Below are positions 23,426 to 35,812 of a DNA stretch of 64,000 bases, one piece after another; positions within the stretch are counted from its first letter, which is position 1; every line of letters starts with the position of its first letter. Source of the DNA: Endothia cerciana (taxonomy: Eukaryota > Ascomycota > Sordariomycetes > Diaporthales > Cryphonectriaceae); the NCBI GenBank assembly GCA_026119935.1, contig JALRMH010000039.1, positions 186,001-250,000 on the forward strand, in the 5' to 3' direction. The notes under the pieces are model-generated. The model worked only from the letters and a program-made list of their open reading frames with translations, did no database searches and was not told the origin of the DNA. A program made the translations under genes and the position numbers.

Positions 23426-26215
23426 ATGTCTTCCAAGCCGTCCCTCCCCGACGGGCGGGCCTACAAGGAGGATGAAGTCAACCAGTTGAGGATGATGGCC
23501 CATCAATACCCCGTACGCGCCAACGCAACGCCCATGGCTGGAGACCTCAAGTCCGACGGCACCCTCTCTACAGAGACAACCCCGCCTGCTCTGTCGCCTG
23601 GTCCGGATCGCCGCAGCTTCGTCCTTGCGGACCCTGTCGCCTTCAGGTGCGCACCTTGCCTTTAACACGCCACCTCTCTCGGTTCGTCACTGATAGTCCT
23701 TCGTGTGGATAGGTACCTCGCCGAAGATCCCTCCGTCCAGGTCGTCGAAACCCGTGGCGAGCTCTACGGATACGAACTGTACCTCGTCGAGCAGTGGGCC
23801 TGTTCGCGCCAGTCGCCGACCCTCGTCATTGTCACTTACACCGGAGATCCAAGACACTCGGTGGTAGTAGGGGTGTTGGCCGTGCCGGCAGACGAGAAGG
23901 TCTGGTCGCCACGGCTGAAGGTGTACTTCAAAGCAATACAACAGTATCATGCAAGGCCAAAAGAGACGGGATTAGGCGAGCTGATGGTCACCAACCTGAG
24001 CAACTTCCCGTCTGCCCTAACAGTGATTTCTGTTCCGGATGGTGACATCAAGAAACACAGGCAGGCATTTATCGTGAACGAGGACCTAAAACGCATGGGC
24101 TGTTCCGGCAGGTCAGGAATGACCCTGACAGACCCGACGTCAGCGACACAGGCCAAGTTCTACTCGACATACAAGATCCACGAGAAGGTGCCGTTCTTCG
24201 AAGCCGTCATGGACCTGGTCAAGCTGTGTCAGGTGGCACTCTTCATCTTCGGCATGCTGGACCAGGAGTACATCGACGGCCTACTGTGCGATGTCACCGA
24301 GACCGCCATCGGCAACTGGTGGACAGAGGTCGGGTCTGAGTACTACAACATGGAGCCGACGGACGGCATCTTGGGTCCTGCCACCGTGGCGGCCCTACTG
24401 GGCATGCTTATGGGCGCAAGGAACCGGCTGAGCTCCTACGGCGCGCCCGTGGCCAAGGACGTGTTCGATATCGACAACACCAAGCGGGCCATTGGCCATT
24501 TTCAGAAATCACAGAAGCTCGAGAAGACCAGGAGACTGGACAGGCAGACACTGCTCCAGTTGCACAAGGTGACCGCCAAGGCGGCGGCCGGCGAGGAATG
24601 GGGCGTGCAGAAGGCCATCAACTCGACCGTCTCCCAGTTCGGCAAGAGGGGGGAGATCCTGAGCGGTGTCATCGGCACGCGCGAGAAAGCTGGCATCGGC
24701 GAGATTGAGACGGTCGATATCGACAAGTTCAAAGAGCTGGTCCATGGTGAGCGAGGGAAGTGGCTCTGGCGTGGAAAACCGCGGAGGGTGGTTGCAGAGC
24801 ATCACGATCGGTCGATACCTGACATGACCAACCTCCTCTTCGGCAAAGAGGAAGAAAAGGAGAGAGAAAAGGAGAAAGAGCAGCAGAGGGAGAAGGAGAA
24901 GGAGAAGGAGAAGGAGAAGGAGAAGGAGAAAGAACCCACGGGCCCAGGCCGCAAGGTCTCATTTCCACCGGAAGAGATGGAGCCAACGCTGAAGACGAGA
25001 GAAACAACGACCAGCTTGTACTCGTTGCCTACACCAGGCCCAACCTTCAATGTCGCGGACAGCCCCGCGGATGGGGCCCTTCATAAGCAGATGTTCAAGA
25101 GCGTTGCGGACCGAGTCAGCGATGCTCGCTCTGGACTTGGGCGCATCAGAGATGCTGTGGGCGGTGGTCTCAAAGGCCACGGTGGTCGACCATCAAAAGA
25201 CGAGTCTTCGGAAGCTTCCGCGTTCAATTCAAGCATAGGGAGCTTGGTCCAGTCCACAAGCGTTCTCTCGAGCCCTGTGGCGTCAAACCCAGGAAGAGCG
25301 TTCACATGGCAGAACAAACCCCAAGAGTATATGAATGCATTCCAGAAGAGGCATCCGGACAATGTTCAGATTGTAAACGAAGCGACGCAGACGTCCCGGA
25401 CAGCTTCTGCGATCCTGTCCCCACTGCCGGAATCCACACGCAACAGCTTGGCAGTGGACGGAGACATTGATGCGCGCAAAGAGCTGGCCTTTGATGTTTC
25501 AGCCGCGCCGTCTACCGTTGATGAGGGCGATCTTCTGGGGCCGTTCTTGCAGGCCGGACGCAATGGAGACCCAACATTCTCAGCGCTACAGAGACGACAT
25601 AGCATCGCGACACCAGAAGACCCGCTAAACCGCCCCCTGAATGAGAATCGCTGGCCCCGCCGGCTATCGTTCAGCGCCGCCTCGGAGGCCGTCCTGCGCT
25701 GGGACGAGCTCATCGACTTAAATGAAGTACCCGCCACCCTGGAGGAACAACTGGCTGCTGCGGAACTTACCCAATCTCTCTACAGCCACATCCTCACACT
25801 TCAGACCTCCCTCTCTCCCTGGGTCACCTCCAAGGTCAACGACGTGGAAGCCTTAGAGGAAACCTTCAGAACTCAAGACGAGAATCTGCAACAGGCCTAC
25901 TACGCCTTCAGCGACGAGCATCAGCGCATCAAGCAGAACTCAGCAGAGATGATCGCCGAGGAGAGGGGCAGGGTGGCCATGGCGGTTAAGGACGTCGAGG
26001 TGCAGGTCGCGAAGCTGGAGTACGAGATCAACGCCCTGCTCTCCAAAGTACAGGACGTGGAAGATGGGGTGGCCGGCTTTGAGGCGAGTGTTGTCGATGT
26101 AGAGAAGCGAGCTGAGGAGCTGAAGAGGCAGCTCGAGACGGAGAGTTTCTTGCATTGGCTGGTGAGGACGCTTACGGGAATCGGCACCGGGCCCAATGTC
26201 ACGAGGGAGGATTAG
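23426..26215 (+). CDS. STB6-like (Sin3-binding type) protein with coiled-coil C-terminus
   Basis: Exons 23426-23646 and 23713-26215 give 907 residues (donor GTGCGC, acceptor GATAG, junction codon AGG). The N-terminal half begins FVLADPVAFRYLAEDPSVQV and continues through VETRGELYGYELYLVEQW. This matches the fungal STB6-like N-terminal domain; budding yeast Stb6 was named for binding the Sin3 corepressor. A lysine/glutamate repeat encoded by GAGAAG hexamers lies at about residues 380-400, a low-complexity middle follows, and the last 180 residues are predicted coiled coil (heptads between YYAFSDEHQRIK and ELKRQLETES). No enzymatic motif was seen. The specific name rests on N-terminal resemblance and is moderately certain. 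Confidence 0.75.
24890..24931 (+). repeat. GAGAAG hexamer repeat inside the STB6-like gene
   Basis: About seven GAGAAG units in frame, encoding alternating Lys-Glu. Copy number could vary between strains without changing frame. Confidence 0.85.
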
Positions 26216-26800
26216 CTTTCGCAAGGTGAGCAAGCAGTGGATGGTTTGTTTCGGTGATCCTCCTGAGCCAGAACGGCTGCGCTGGTCTGCTTTGGGCGCA
26301 ATCATAGCGGGCGACATGTCTGTTTTCGGCATTTTTAAGCATTAGTGAATGGAGTTGGTCGAGTTGTTCTCTATGTCTGGGAGAGGATCAGAATATCTCG
26401 TATGGCTCGGAGGCCACGGACGTATCTGTCTGCGTTTTGTCTTTTTCTTCTTCGGGAACGGAGAATGTCTATAACACAATGTCGCATACCCTTCCCATGG
26501 GTATCAAGTCCGACCTAATGCACACAAGTGAGCCCACGCCCATCCAGGCCGATATCCGTAGCACATTCCACATAGGTCATAATCCAGAGATTTCCCCATG
26601 TCGCCCAAGCTCAATGCCTCATTCGATTTCAGAACCAGACCTGTCTCGATCCGGAGACAAGTAAGTTGACAGTCGACCTTTTTGATCAGTCTTCGAAGTA
26701 TGCCAAACCCCCTCATAGTCTTCCACACCCACTTCGAGAAGGCGGCCAACAATGCACAGCCTCTCATCCCTCTGGCGGCACCTCAGCTCCTCCGTCAGGT
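26216..26800. other. Convergent intergenic region
   Basis: 585 bp between the STB6-like stop and the tim10 stop, presumably both 3' UTRs. No gene was seen. Confidence 0.6.
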
Positions 26801-27186
26801 CTATCGGCCCCAGCCGGCACCACCGCCCGCGCCGCCCATCTGCCTCTGCTGCTCGCTCTGCATGATGTCCGAAACCTTCATGTGGACGTCGAAAAACTTG
26901 GCGGCGCACCGGTCGAGGCAGACGCTCTCGCCCTTGTTGAGCTCGCCCTCCCTGTAATCGTTGGGAATGCACTTCTGCTGGCACATCTTGTTCAGGCTGT
27001 GGCGGTGCGAGCTGTCAGCATATGGAGCGTAGCCTCAGGGCGATCGTGGGCAGGCTGCGTGTAAGTGAAGAGGACGGAGGTGGCATACCGGTTCTGCATG
27101 TCAAAGACAATCTTCATCTCGTTCTCGACGGCGGCGATTTTCTCGGCCGACGAGGGCTGCGGGCGGCCGAATCCGAGGAAGGACAT
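26801..27186 (-). CDS. tim10: Mitochondrial intermembrane-space chaperone TIM10
   Basis: TIM10 works with TIM9 as a hexameric chaperone that escorts hydrophobic carrier precursors across the intermembrane space to TIM22. Exons 27186-27089 and 26996-26801 join in frame (GTATGC donor, CCACAG acceptor, junction codon CGC) to 97 residues. The twin CX3C signature is complete: C38-QQK-C42 and C59-LDR-C63, separated by 16 residues. The opening [20 protein letters not shown] is typical of fungal TIM10. The C-terminal tail is glycine-rich and ends GWGR. It is divergent from the mitochondrial lysyl-tRNA synthetase gene, so two mitochondrial genes share a 619-bp upstream region. Confidence 0.96.
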
Positions 27187-27805
27187 CTTGGTCTCAGCTG
27201 TGTGGAGGTGAAGGAGATAAGCCTTGTCTTTAGACGTTTGAGGTACGTCGTCGGGTTCTGATCAGAGGTCGAAAGGGAGTGCTTGTGTGATGTCTTCGAG
27301 GCGACCTGGAGCTGATGTGAGGTTCGACTCTTCCAAAAATTGAGCTTGACTCCAGGCCAGTGACGTCGGGATGTGGGTCCACTGTCGTGGTTGTCATTGG
27401 GCAATTCGGGCCTGGCAGCGCACCCGCGAACCCCTGTACTTGTCCCTCCAGTTGCAAAATTCCCAGAGCTTCATCATCAGATGCGCGCCAGAAACACCAC
27501 TTCACTACCTCGACCAGTGTGCGTTCGTTATTGCGCCTGGCTCTGGAGAGGACTATGAGGTCTTTCGAAGTACTGTAGGCTATCCTGATTTTTCGCTCTT
27601 GTACTCTGTGGCTGCACACACCTTTCATGATGACACCGCATAGACCTTAGAACCGTTGCGACTGACACGACCTCGGTCGTGCGTGATCAAAATTGCCTAC
27701 TCTCTGAATCTTCTCTTCCGCTTCGAGTTATAAAATACAGAACCTCATGCGGCCCCTCGCTAACTCATACTGTTTGAAGGCTTTTCAAGTAGTGTCACCC
27801 TCAAG
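27187..27805. other. tim10 / lysyl-tRNA synthetase bidirectional promoter region
   Basis: 619 bp between divergent start codons. A TATAAAATA sequence lies at about 27729-27737, some 70 bp upstream of the lysyl-tRNA synthetase ATG and appropriately placed for a core promoter. No coding sequence was seen. Confidence 0.5.
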
Positions 27806-30026
27806 ATGGCACCTCGCCTCCGCTTCCTCCGTCCGTACTCTCTCCATCCACTGTCGACGGGGTCACCCTCACGATGCTCCGCGTATCTCCGGTTCTACGA
27901 GCTCGCCAGCGCGGACGCTACCTTGACCTGCCGGAGGCAGAAGTCCACTTCCCGCCCTTCCCAAGATGACGGAAACTACAGTGCCGAGGAACGCAGCGCC
28001 CTCATTGCCGCCCGCCTCAAGGAGCTGCGGCCTGCAGGCGGCCTGGAGTACCCAAGGCTCAGGCAAAAGGGAAAACCGATAAGTCTGCGCGCATTCCGAG
28101 CGGGTTTCGGGAGCCGCGCTGCCACGGATCTTGCGAACGTGTCGGAACAATATACGCTTTGCGGTGCGCCCTAAACCTGCCCCGTCAAGGCGGGCCCATG
28201 ACTGATCCTTCCCAGGACGTGTGCTACATGTCCGACGGCATGGCTCCAAGTTCTACTTCGTCAAGGTCGTCCAGGACGGCATGTCGATCCAGGCCCTGGT
28301 AAACCTTGGCAAGATGACTGATGGCATCGATGCCAAGCAGTTCAAGGCGGTGGCCATGTTGCTCAAGAGAGGAGATCATATCTGTAAGTCTTGCTTCGTT
28401 CTCGGACGTCGGGTGTGGATCCTCGCTAACAATTCTGGTGTTCAAGCTATCACCGGTCGGCCAGCGAGGTCGGACTCCATGGAGCTGTCCATCGAGGCCC
28501 TACATTGCCCGCAGCTCCTCTCTCCTAGCCTGGCGCCACTACCATTCCAGATTCCACAAGAATCGCGGATGCACAACCGGCACATGGACCTGCTCCTCAA
28601 CCGCTCAGCCAGGGACATTCTGCTCGTGCGCGCATTTATCATCCACCATCTGAGAGGATATCTGCACAAGACTCTCAAGTGCGTTGAGGTTCAGACTCCC
28701 ATCTTGGCTGCTAATGCCGGAGGAGCTATGGCCCGACCCTTCTCAACCCATGCCACCGAATTTGTGCATAAGGAAATGGCGCTACGCATTGCCCCAGAGC
28801 TATGGCTAAAACGACTTGTCGTTGGTGGTTTCGACAGAGTCTTTGAGATCGGCCCATCCTTCCGGAACGAAGGTGTAGATGCCACTCACAACCCTGAGTT
28901 TACGACGTGCGAGTTCTATCTGGCGTATGCGAGCCTCGATTCCTTGCTCAACGTAACCCAGAACCTCATCTCCGCGCTTGCGAAGGGCGTCAATGCCTTT
29001 CTCAAGAAGAACGAACTTCAACTGGAGGCCCCCGATCCAAAGATCTTTGAAAACCGATTTGACCGGATCGAGTTCATCCCAGCCCTTGAAGAGGCCTTAG
29101 GCTGGCCTCTGCCGAATTTGGACTCTCCCAGGGCCGTCTCCGACATCCTCAAACTCCTCGAGGACGCAGGCAAAGATTGGCATCGTTCACTGCCGCCCAA
29201 CCCCTCCCTTCCCAAGCTTCTTGACCATATGGCCGCCGCGGTCATCGAGCCAAAGTCCAAAGGTCGGCCGCTTTATATCATCAACCACCCGGTGAGCATG
29301 TCACCGCTCGCCAAGTCGTTCACTTGTCCCACGACAGGGCAGCAGGTTGCAGCGCGCGCTGAGCTCTTCTTCGACGGCAATGAGCTTGCCAACATGTATG
29401 AGGAGGAGAATGACCCCTTCAAGCAGAAGCGCAAGTTTGTAAGCCAGGCAAAGGCGAAGCTGGCGGACCAGGGCGAAGAGGTGCTGGGCAATGATGAGGA
29501 ACCGCCGCATGTCATTGATGAGCAGTACATCTCTGTCCTGGAGTCTGGTCTCCCGCCTACCGGAGGCTGGGGGTGTGGCGTCGACAGGCTTGTAATGCTA
29601 TTCACAGGAGCGAAGAGGATCAGTGAAGTCCTGCCGTTCGGAAACCTGCGGAACGTCGTTGGATTGGCATCCGCCGCCCCGCAGCATCAACATGAGGGTA
29701 TCAGTAAGGAGAGGGCGGCTGCTGAGGCTGAAGAGAAGAAGGCAGTGTTGGAGCAGAGGGCCTCAAAGACACATTTGAAAGGCGACACGAAGCAAGCGCC
29801 ACCTTCCACGGACTTTGACGCCTTCTCTGCTGCGTCATTCCTTAAGATGGCGGAGGATATACCCGAGACGAACACCGATGATGATATCACATATAGGAGG
29901 TATGTGGCCAAGGTCATTGAGGACGATTTCGCATCCGAGGAATCTGTCGTCGGCGTGAAGACCTCCGAGAAGAGGGATGCCGAGGATGAGCTTAAGTCCG
30001 GCCCTGAGGAGAAGAACGCGTCATAA
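27806..30026 (+). CDS. Mitochondrial lysyl-tRNA synthetase (class II)
   Basis: The enzyme charges mitochondrial tRNA-Lys with lysine. Exons 27806-28163, 28216-28383 and 28447-30026 give 701 residues. The second intron is 63 nt with no in-frame stop, so retaining it would also read through; a GTAAGT donor, GCTAAC branch site and CAAG acceptor support removal. The Arg/Ser-rich N-terminus (PRLRFLRPYSLHPLS) looks like a mitochondrial presequence. The OB-fold anticodon domain starts at GRVLHVRRHG. The catalytic core shows motif 2 FRNEGVDATHNPEFTTCEF and motif 3 GWGCGVDRLVML near residue 550, both of lysyl type. The last 130 or so residues after motif 3 form a charged, Ala/Glu-rich extension beyond the usual end of the family. 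This corresponds to yeast MSK1. Confidence 0.92.
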
Positions 30027-30658
30027 GTTCTCAGCGTACCAAGACGGTCTTTGGGATGCTAGGATTAGACGTCCATAAATAGATGACGGACGAATGTATA
30101 ATGTTCTACCAATACCTGTAGATACAGAGTTATAACCATTGCCATCGCTACTCCGATATATATATATATATATATATATATCAACTACACACCATGTTTA
30201 TGAGAGGAAGCGTCTGCTGGCTTGCGCTGTGAAGGTTGTATATGAATTTGGCAATATCTTTGCGCATATTATCCACGTTCAAGTGCCTCGGTACTTGCTT
30301 TTGTTCGCCTTTTACGAAAGAGCCGTGAGGGGTCATTCTACAATGCATATTCGTAAGTCACACTCGAAACAGATGAGCCCGCCCGTCTGGCGTAGTCATA
30401 GTCATCTAGTATTGGTGTCGGGGGTTATGATGAAGTTCTAAAAGACTGTATTGGTATTGTGCCCAAGCCCAAAACGCCCCTGGTATCCTCAGTGACGCAA
30501 AAGAAATTATGTCCAGCTCGCAGTAGTATATAATAGTCATTCAGATCCTGCCCCATCCCACCGATATGAGGAACCAGCCGTCCTCGGGGTTTTTCCATTT
30601 TTCGCAAAGTATTCTGCGCCGTGGCTTAGACAGGGGGCCATCCTCTCCACCTCTCTTC
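30027..30658. other. Convergent intergenic region with AT microsatellite
   Basis: Lies between the lysyl-tRNA synthetase stop and the end of the minus-strand membrane protein gene. It contains an (AT)13 repeat. No gene was seen. Confidence 0.6.
30156..30181. repeat. (AT)13 microsatellite
   Basis: Thirteen uninterrupted AT dinucleotides about 130 bp downstream of the lysyl-tRNA synthetase stop codon. Confidence 0.95.
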
Positions 30659-31673
30659 TCAGTCACTCCGTAGGGGCAATTTTCGTTCCAGCGCTTGGAA
30701 GGCCTGCGTCCTCGGCGTAAATGCCACCTGCTGCTGCGCCGGATACTTGGACGATTGTGCCGGGACCATCTCGAACATGACCTTGTCGACCGGTGTCATA
30801 CGGCCGGACGAGGCGTCGTCGGCCTTCATCGCCCTACGCGTCCTGATCTCCTCCTTCTCCTCAGCGGTCGGGACCATGTTGTAGATTGCGTAGGCGAGGC
30901 AGAGGAGGTAGATAAACCTATAGGAAAACGACCAGGTCAGTATGTACGTCCCGAAGCTCAGCTCCCGTCCATCTCTCACGAGGCCCAGTTTTGTGTGCGT
31001 GTGTGTAACTTACAGCAGGTACCACGTGACCGAGTACGTCCCCACGGCCATGCGACAGCTGCCCACGGCGTTGTTGGGGAAGTTCATGGCGGGCCAGCAC
31101 CCGTAGCGGATGTACCAGGCGATGGGGCTCGGGTGGGCCGGGTCGTAGTAGTCGGGCCCCATCTGGCCGTAGATGCTGACGATGTACATGACGGACATGG
31201 CCAGGCTGAAGAAGACGCCGAGGATGGGGGTCCAGACACGCATGATGAAGCCGACCAGCTTGGCGATGAGGATGAAGAGCGAGAGGACGGAGATGGCGAC
31301 GTTGTAGTTTGTGAGGCTGTTCCAACACGTACATGTCAGCATACCTCGTTTTCTTCCTCTGGATAGATGGTTTCCGGCTCGGCTCTTACTTCAGTGACCA
31401 CACGAACGGCACGTGCGGGTAAGGCTGGTGGTTCGCCTTTGCGTACAGGATGATGTTCGGGTTCGAGTTGAAGCCCCAGACGTAGCCGATCTCCCACAGC
31501 TGCGTCCGGAACAGGTCCGGCTGCGCGATGGCGAAGAGGACAAGCAGGGCGACCGTCCCGATCAGCTCGAAGGGCATGATCCAGAACATGGGCGCCCGCT
31601 TCCTCCACTTGCGGTTGAAGGGCTTATAGCTCCAGTTCCGCTCCGGGTTCCAGTTCTTCAGCCTGTTCTGCAT
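30659..31673 (-). CDS. Multi-span membrane protein of unknown function
   Basis: Exons 31673-31390, 31316-31014 and 30917-30659 join in frame to 281 residues. Introns have GTAAGA and GTAAGT donors and AACAG and TATAG acceptors. Four hydrophobic spans are visible: FWIMPFELIGTVALLVLFAI, VAISVLSLFILIAKLVGFIM, ILGVFFSLAMSVMYIVSIYG, and FIYLLCLAYAIYNMV after the last intron. The N-terminus is Trp/Arg-rich (NWNPERNWSYKPFNRKWRKR). The soluble C-terminus has a basic patch (RTRRAMK) and ends LPLRSD. The architecture resembles conserved ascomycete membrane proteins of about 280 residues with four spans. I do not recognise a named family and assign no function. The clean splice signals and consistent topology argue for a real gene. 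Confidence 0.82.
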
Positions 31674-33066
31674 CTTGGGCGGGATCGGTGTGTATATTAT
31701 GTGGTGTGCGGGTTGGTTGCAACAAAATACAAGAAACAAAGGTTGGTCTTGACGACGGCCTGCGGTCCTCCGACCTCGATGTCGCCTTTGCTGTTCCTTT
31801 TACCGGATGTTCTTCAATATAGCCTCCCTTTCGTAGACGGGACTCGGATGTTGTTGCTTATATCTGAGCTGACTGGCAGCAGTCGCACCGGGCTCTCACG
31901 TCGGAGCCTCGCTGGGTGGTATCGTCAGGCGGCAAATCGTCGGTGAGGGTAATGGTCTCCTCGTACCCTGCAATGTCCGAATACCGTTTCTCGTCGACGA
32001 TGGGGGGAGACGACAAATCGCACACAGCGACGGCACTCAAACTCTCGAGTTTCATTTAAGAAGAGAGTCCATCTGGGACGCGCGGGGAGAGGAGGTCTTC
32101 CCCCCATCATTAAAAGCGACCATACGTCCACATCCGACCTACCAGATCCCCAGTCCGGCCGCGATAAAATGTCACACTGCGAGGCGCCGAGCAACCCTTT
32201 GACCCTGCAGCGCCTGCAGTGCCGGACCACTCAGCAGGCGATGCGGTGATGCGACCTGCATGTGCAGACTACGGTTTGACGGAGGGGGATCCAATCGGAG
32301 TGTGAGGCAACCACAGTAGCCGCCGGGCGGACACCCTCGCCTGTGCGGATTGGCTGGGCTGGGCGGGTGGTGCAGCCAATGATGGCGGCGCCATGGGGGC
32401 CATTTTCCCCCTCCCCCCTCTGGGTTGAGCTGAGCGCTTGCGTGGGAGGGTGACTGATGGCACCCTCCGCTGATGGGCTCTGACCGAGCTTGATGAGGCT
32501 TGTTCGACACTCCCCCGTTGTGTGTAGTCACGGGGAGTTCTGTAAGCGAAGATACGCGCGTCGACCACAAGACATGGGTTCTTTTGAACCGAGCAAGCCT
32601 CGATGTTGAATTCTCCATACTCGCATGAGGCTTCTCTAGCTGGCCATGGGAAAGCTGCCCGCTGGGCTTGAAAGCCCTTGTTCTAGAGTGTCGATGACCC
32701 TCATTTGACGTTTTCGAGACATCGTCTGGAGATGGAGACGACACGGTCTCATCCTCACCAAGGACCCGTTGTCCTGGGTGTCGACATTCTTTCACCTCGT
32801 CTCTTTTGATTACTGATCAGCGATCGCCTCCGAGACGAACAGCCCCAACAACATTCCAACGAGCGTAACCCGAGACAATGCCTGTCGACATGCAATACCG
32901 CTAGCCGCCTAGCGAGATGCCCAGTTGGGCCTCCCGTTCGGTCGCCACGGGCCCGTGAACGGGAGGCCGGGTCGGTGTTCAGGAGACCCGCCACCGGATG
33001 AACGGGGTTTGCGTCACTTGGGACCGGGACTGTGCAAGCTCACGGGGAGTCTCGAGTCTGGGGCCC

Positions 33067-33090
33067 GAGCACTGCTGAGCAGCAGTGCTC
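33067..33090. repeat. Perfect 11-bp inverted repeat (2-nt spacer)
   Basis: GAGCACTGCTG at 33067-33077 and its exact reverse complement at 33080-33090, separated by AG. A partial third copy (CAGCAG) follows. It is near-palindromic and could form a hairpin or a dimeric binding site. No function is known. Confidence 0.85.
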
Positions 33091-34902
33091 AGCAGACCCA
33101 CAAGACACATCGAGCGGCTGCTGCGAGGCCAATGATCGTGGAGTCCTCCCATCAACTGTGGCTTTCACAGGATTTTTTGAAAATTTTTTTTTTGTCGCCG
33201 GTAGGCCGTCAGCATTTTTCATCGACCTGGGGACTTTTACCTGTCAGCGTTGCCGCGTAGGCATTTGAGCCATGCACGCTGTAAATAGCTGTCATGGATG
33301 GGCCGAGGCCTAGGGAGTGAGTGATTCAGCTACGGATTGCTCGATCTTGGTGAGGCTGTCCGCCAGCCCGTCTCCGGCCTCACATATTCTGAACGTCGCC
33401 GACAGTTCACCTGAGTCGGCCCGGGAATGATCTTAGATTCGTGTGAACTGGATGAAACGGCCTCGTGGCCTGCCGATTACCATCCCTAAGCACGCATGGG
33501 GGTTTTTCCTGTGCAGGAAGAATTAGCATGGCAATCTTCACAATCGGATGGCAAGCTGACTCGCCCGACCCCGATTGGCTCCACACCCGCAAGGCATCCT
33601 GGCGGACCGTCCAAAGGGCCGAGGCTCTTTGATGGTCAGGAGTCGGCCAGTGGGTAGACTATGTAGTAGTCATCGGGATGCTGAAGCGGACGACAGACAG
33701 TGGGAGTTCCCGTCGGTACCTGGGCATTGCATTCTACCTCTTTCAGAAGCATCAAAGCCCCGTGAGTCTTCCTTCGGGGCGGCCTGAAGGGGGGGGTGAC
33801 CAGAGACCCGCCAGCCCTGTCTGCATGCCCCACAAGCCTCGCAATCTCGAGGGCTTACACCAAGCCGGCATAGACCGCTCTAGACCCCGGGGGATCGACA
33901 ACTGGGCTCGGACATCGTACCGGCGAGCCGCTCAAAACGACGAAAGCGGCACGGGACAGGTTTTGACCCTTCAAATGCCATCCATGCAGGCAGGCTGGCA
34001 CTATGTGCTATTATGGCTGCCGAAGAAGAGGATCCTCACCGATGATCTGCAACGGTGGGGCCTGAAAGCTCAAGGTGCGGGCGAGGCTGACGAAGTGGAC
34101 GGCTACATGAACGCCCATGTAGTATACCAGCCGGCTTCCCAGGGCACCTCAGCCGCAGGGCGATCAGCCGCTCGTATATGTTATCGACTGACTAACGCAC
34201 CCATGAACACATCCCACCATGATGTAATGAATCACCAAGGTGTCTTGTTGTCGGGGTGGAGAAACGCTTCTAGCGCCGAGCCGACTCGTCTTGGCTGGGT
34301 GAAGGCTACAAAGCGAGGCCGAGGCGGCGTTGGTCGGCTGGTGCTCTGGAAATGCGGGAGGGGCCATCACGACCCTACGATCCGCGCAGAGTTCAACAAA
34401 GCAATGGCGGGGCGCCTTCGATGTGTCCCTGATCCAGAAGGGTGAGTGGTAGTAGGGAGCACCGAGTACGTGAGCAGATGGTTGTACGGACACGGGGTAA
34501 TGTACGGACTAGTCAAAGACGTGGCTTCTAGACAGTGTCTGGCCGTCGCGTACCTGGCTGTCCCTTTCTTTTTGCCTCGTGGGCTCGTGTCCAGAACTCG
34601 CCGTCCTTATTACCTGGCACCTCCGGCAGCTCCCTGGGGCGGACAGGTGGTGATCGATAACCGCCATCCCTCCTCAAACACAAAACGCGACTGTCACCTT
34701 ACCCTCCCACCGGCAGCAGAGTCGCGCCGCCTGGATCCCTGCCTTATCACGGTCAGCAGCAGCAACAGACTAACCCCACAAGCTCCATCTGCCTCTTGTT
34801 CTAGACTGCCGTAGATCCTCCCACGCCCCTGTCCGCAGCCAACCTGTACCCCCTCGGCATGCAGTCTGCATACTTGCCAGCCCTCTATCGCACCTCGACC
34901 TG

Positions 34903-34932
34903 TCTCGTCTCGTCTCGTATCGTCTCGTATCG
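34903..34932. repeat. TCTCG pentamer repeat
   Basis: Five or six tandem pentamers of TCTCG with TATCG variants. Confidence 0.8.
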
Positions 34933-35812
34933 GCCTCGCAATCTAACCTCAAACCGCTCTTCCATGCTTGATCGCTAGCTAATAAGCGGCTTCTCACGCC
35001 CTCCAGGCCAGAGCCACCTCGGGCGACCCACCCGATCGACCACCCGCGGCGCTACGATAAACACCACGGGGCGGCACGGCAGCAACGGCCTCTAGTCTAT
35101 CACAGGAAGAACCGGGCCAGCTGGGCAACGGCTAGTTTTCCCTCGGGTTAACTCTGCCTCACTGCCCCCGGGACAGTCGAGATACGCTTGCGTACCGCTC
35201 ACCTCTGTAGGTCGGCTCCGGACACCCACGAAACCCGGTACAGGCCTGTAGCCTGTCTCTCACTTGGAACCGGTGGCTAACAACCTATTGGGCTTAGCAG
35301 AGGGGCCCAAGGGCATCCGGGACGGTGGGGATCTCCTTCGTCCATTGCCCTCACATTGGCTGGGTGGAGGTGCTGCCGGTGCCTGTTCTACAGATCTGAA
35401 GGCTCATGATCAGCACTCTCAGGCTCCCCACCACTTCAAGCCGCCAAGCCGTAAGGGCCCGGACGAGGGCGACCCCTTTGGTCATCCTGTATCCTCTGTT
35501 TCGCCTGGGGATGGCCCAGATATCATCTCTCCCGAATGCCGTATGAAAGCTGCACCAGGCCCGATCCATCAAGAACCCAGGCAATCCTCCTGCCCCGGAC
35601 CAGTAACCCCCTGGCTGCATCGATCGTCCCAACGCTTAGCTTCCACCTGAGCTAGCCAGATCGACGCCCTGCCAAATATCTTTTTCCCCAGCCGCTACCG
35701 CTGTTCACGGCCCCTATCCTCTTATTATTCCCACTTCCACCGTAACATGCGAGAGGGACCCGTTGACTGACACACGTCGAGTCGACAGCCCTCGACTTCT
35801 CCTCTTTCCTTC

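Larger units (their letters stand above)
31674..35812. other. Long divergent intergenic region upstream of the histidine kinase
   Basis: 4.1 kb with scattered open frames on both strands but no recognisable domain. The longest is 33678-34445 (+), whose translation looks random. There is a perfect inverted repeat at 33067-33090 and a TCTCG/TATCG pentamer stretch at about 34903-34932. A large regulatory region and a long 5' leader for the kinase are plausible. Confidence 0.45.

Noticed and set aside
33678..34445. 255-codon plus-strand frame
   Set aside because: Translation shows no domain, hydrophobic pattern or family resemblance, and the frame lies in a region with overlapping frames on both strands. 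Treated as chance.
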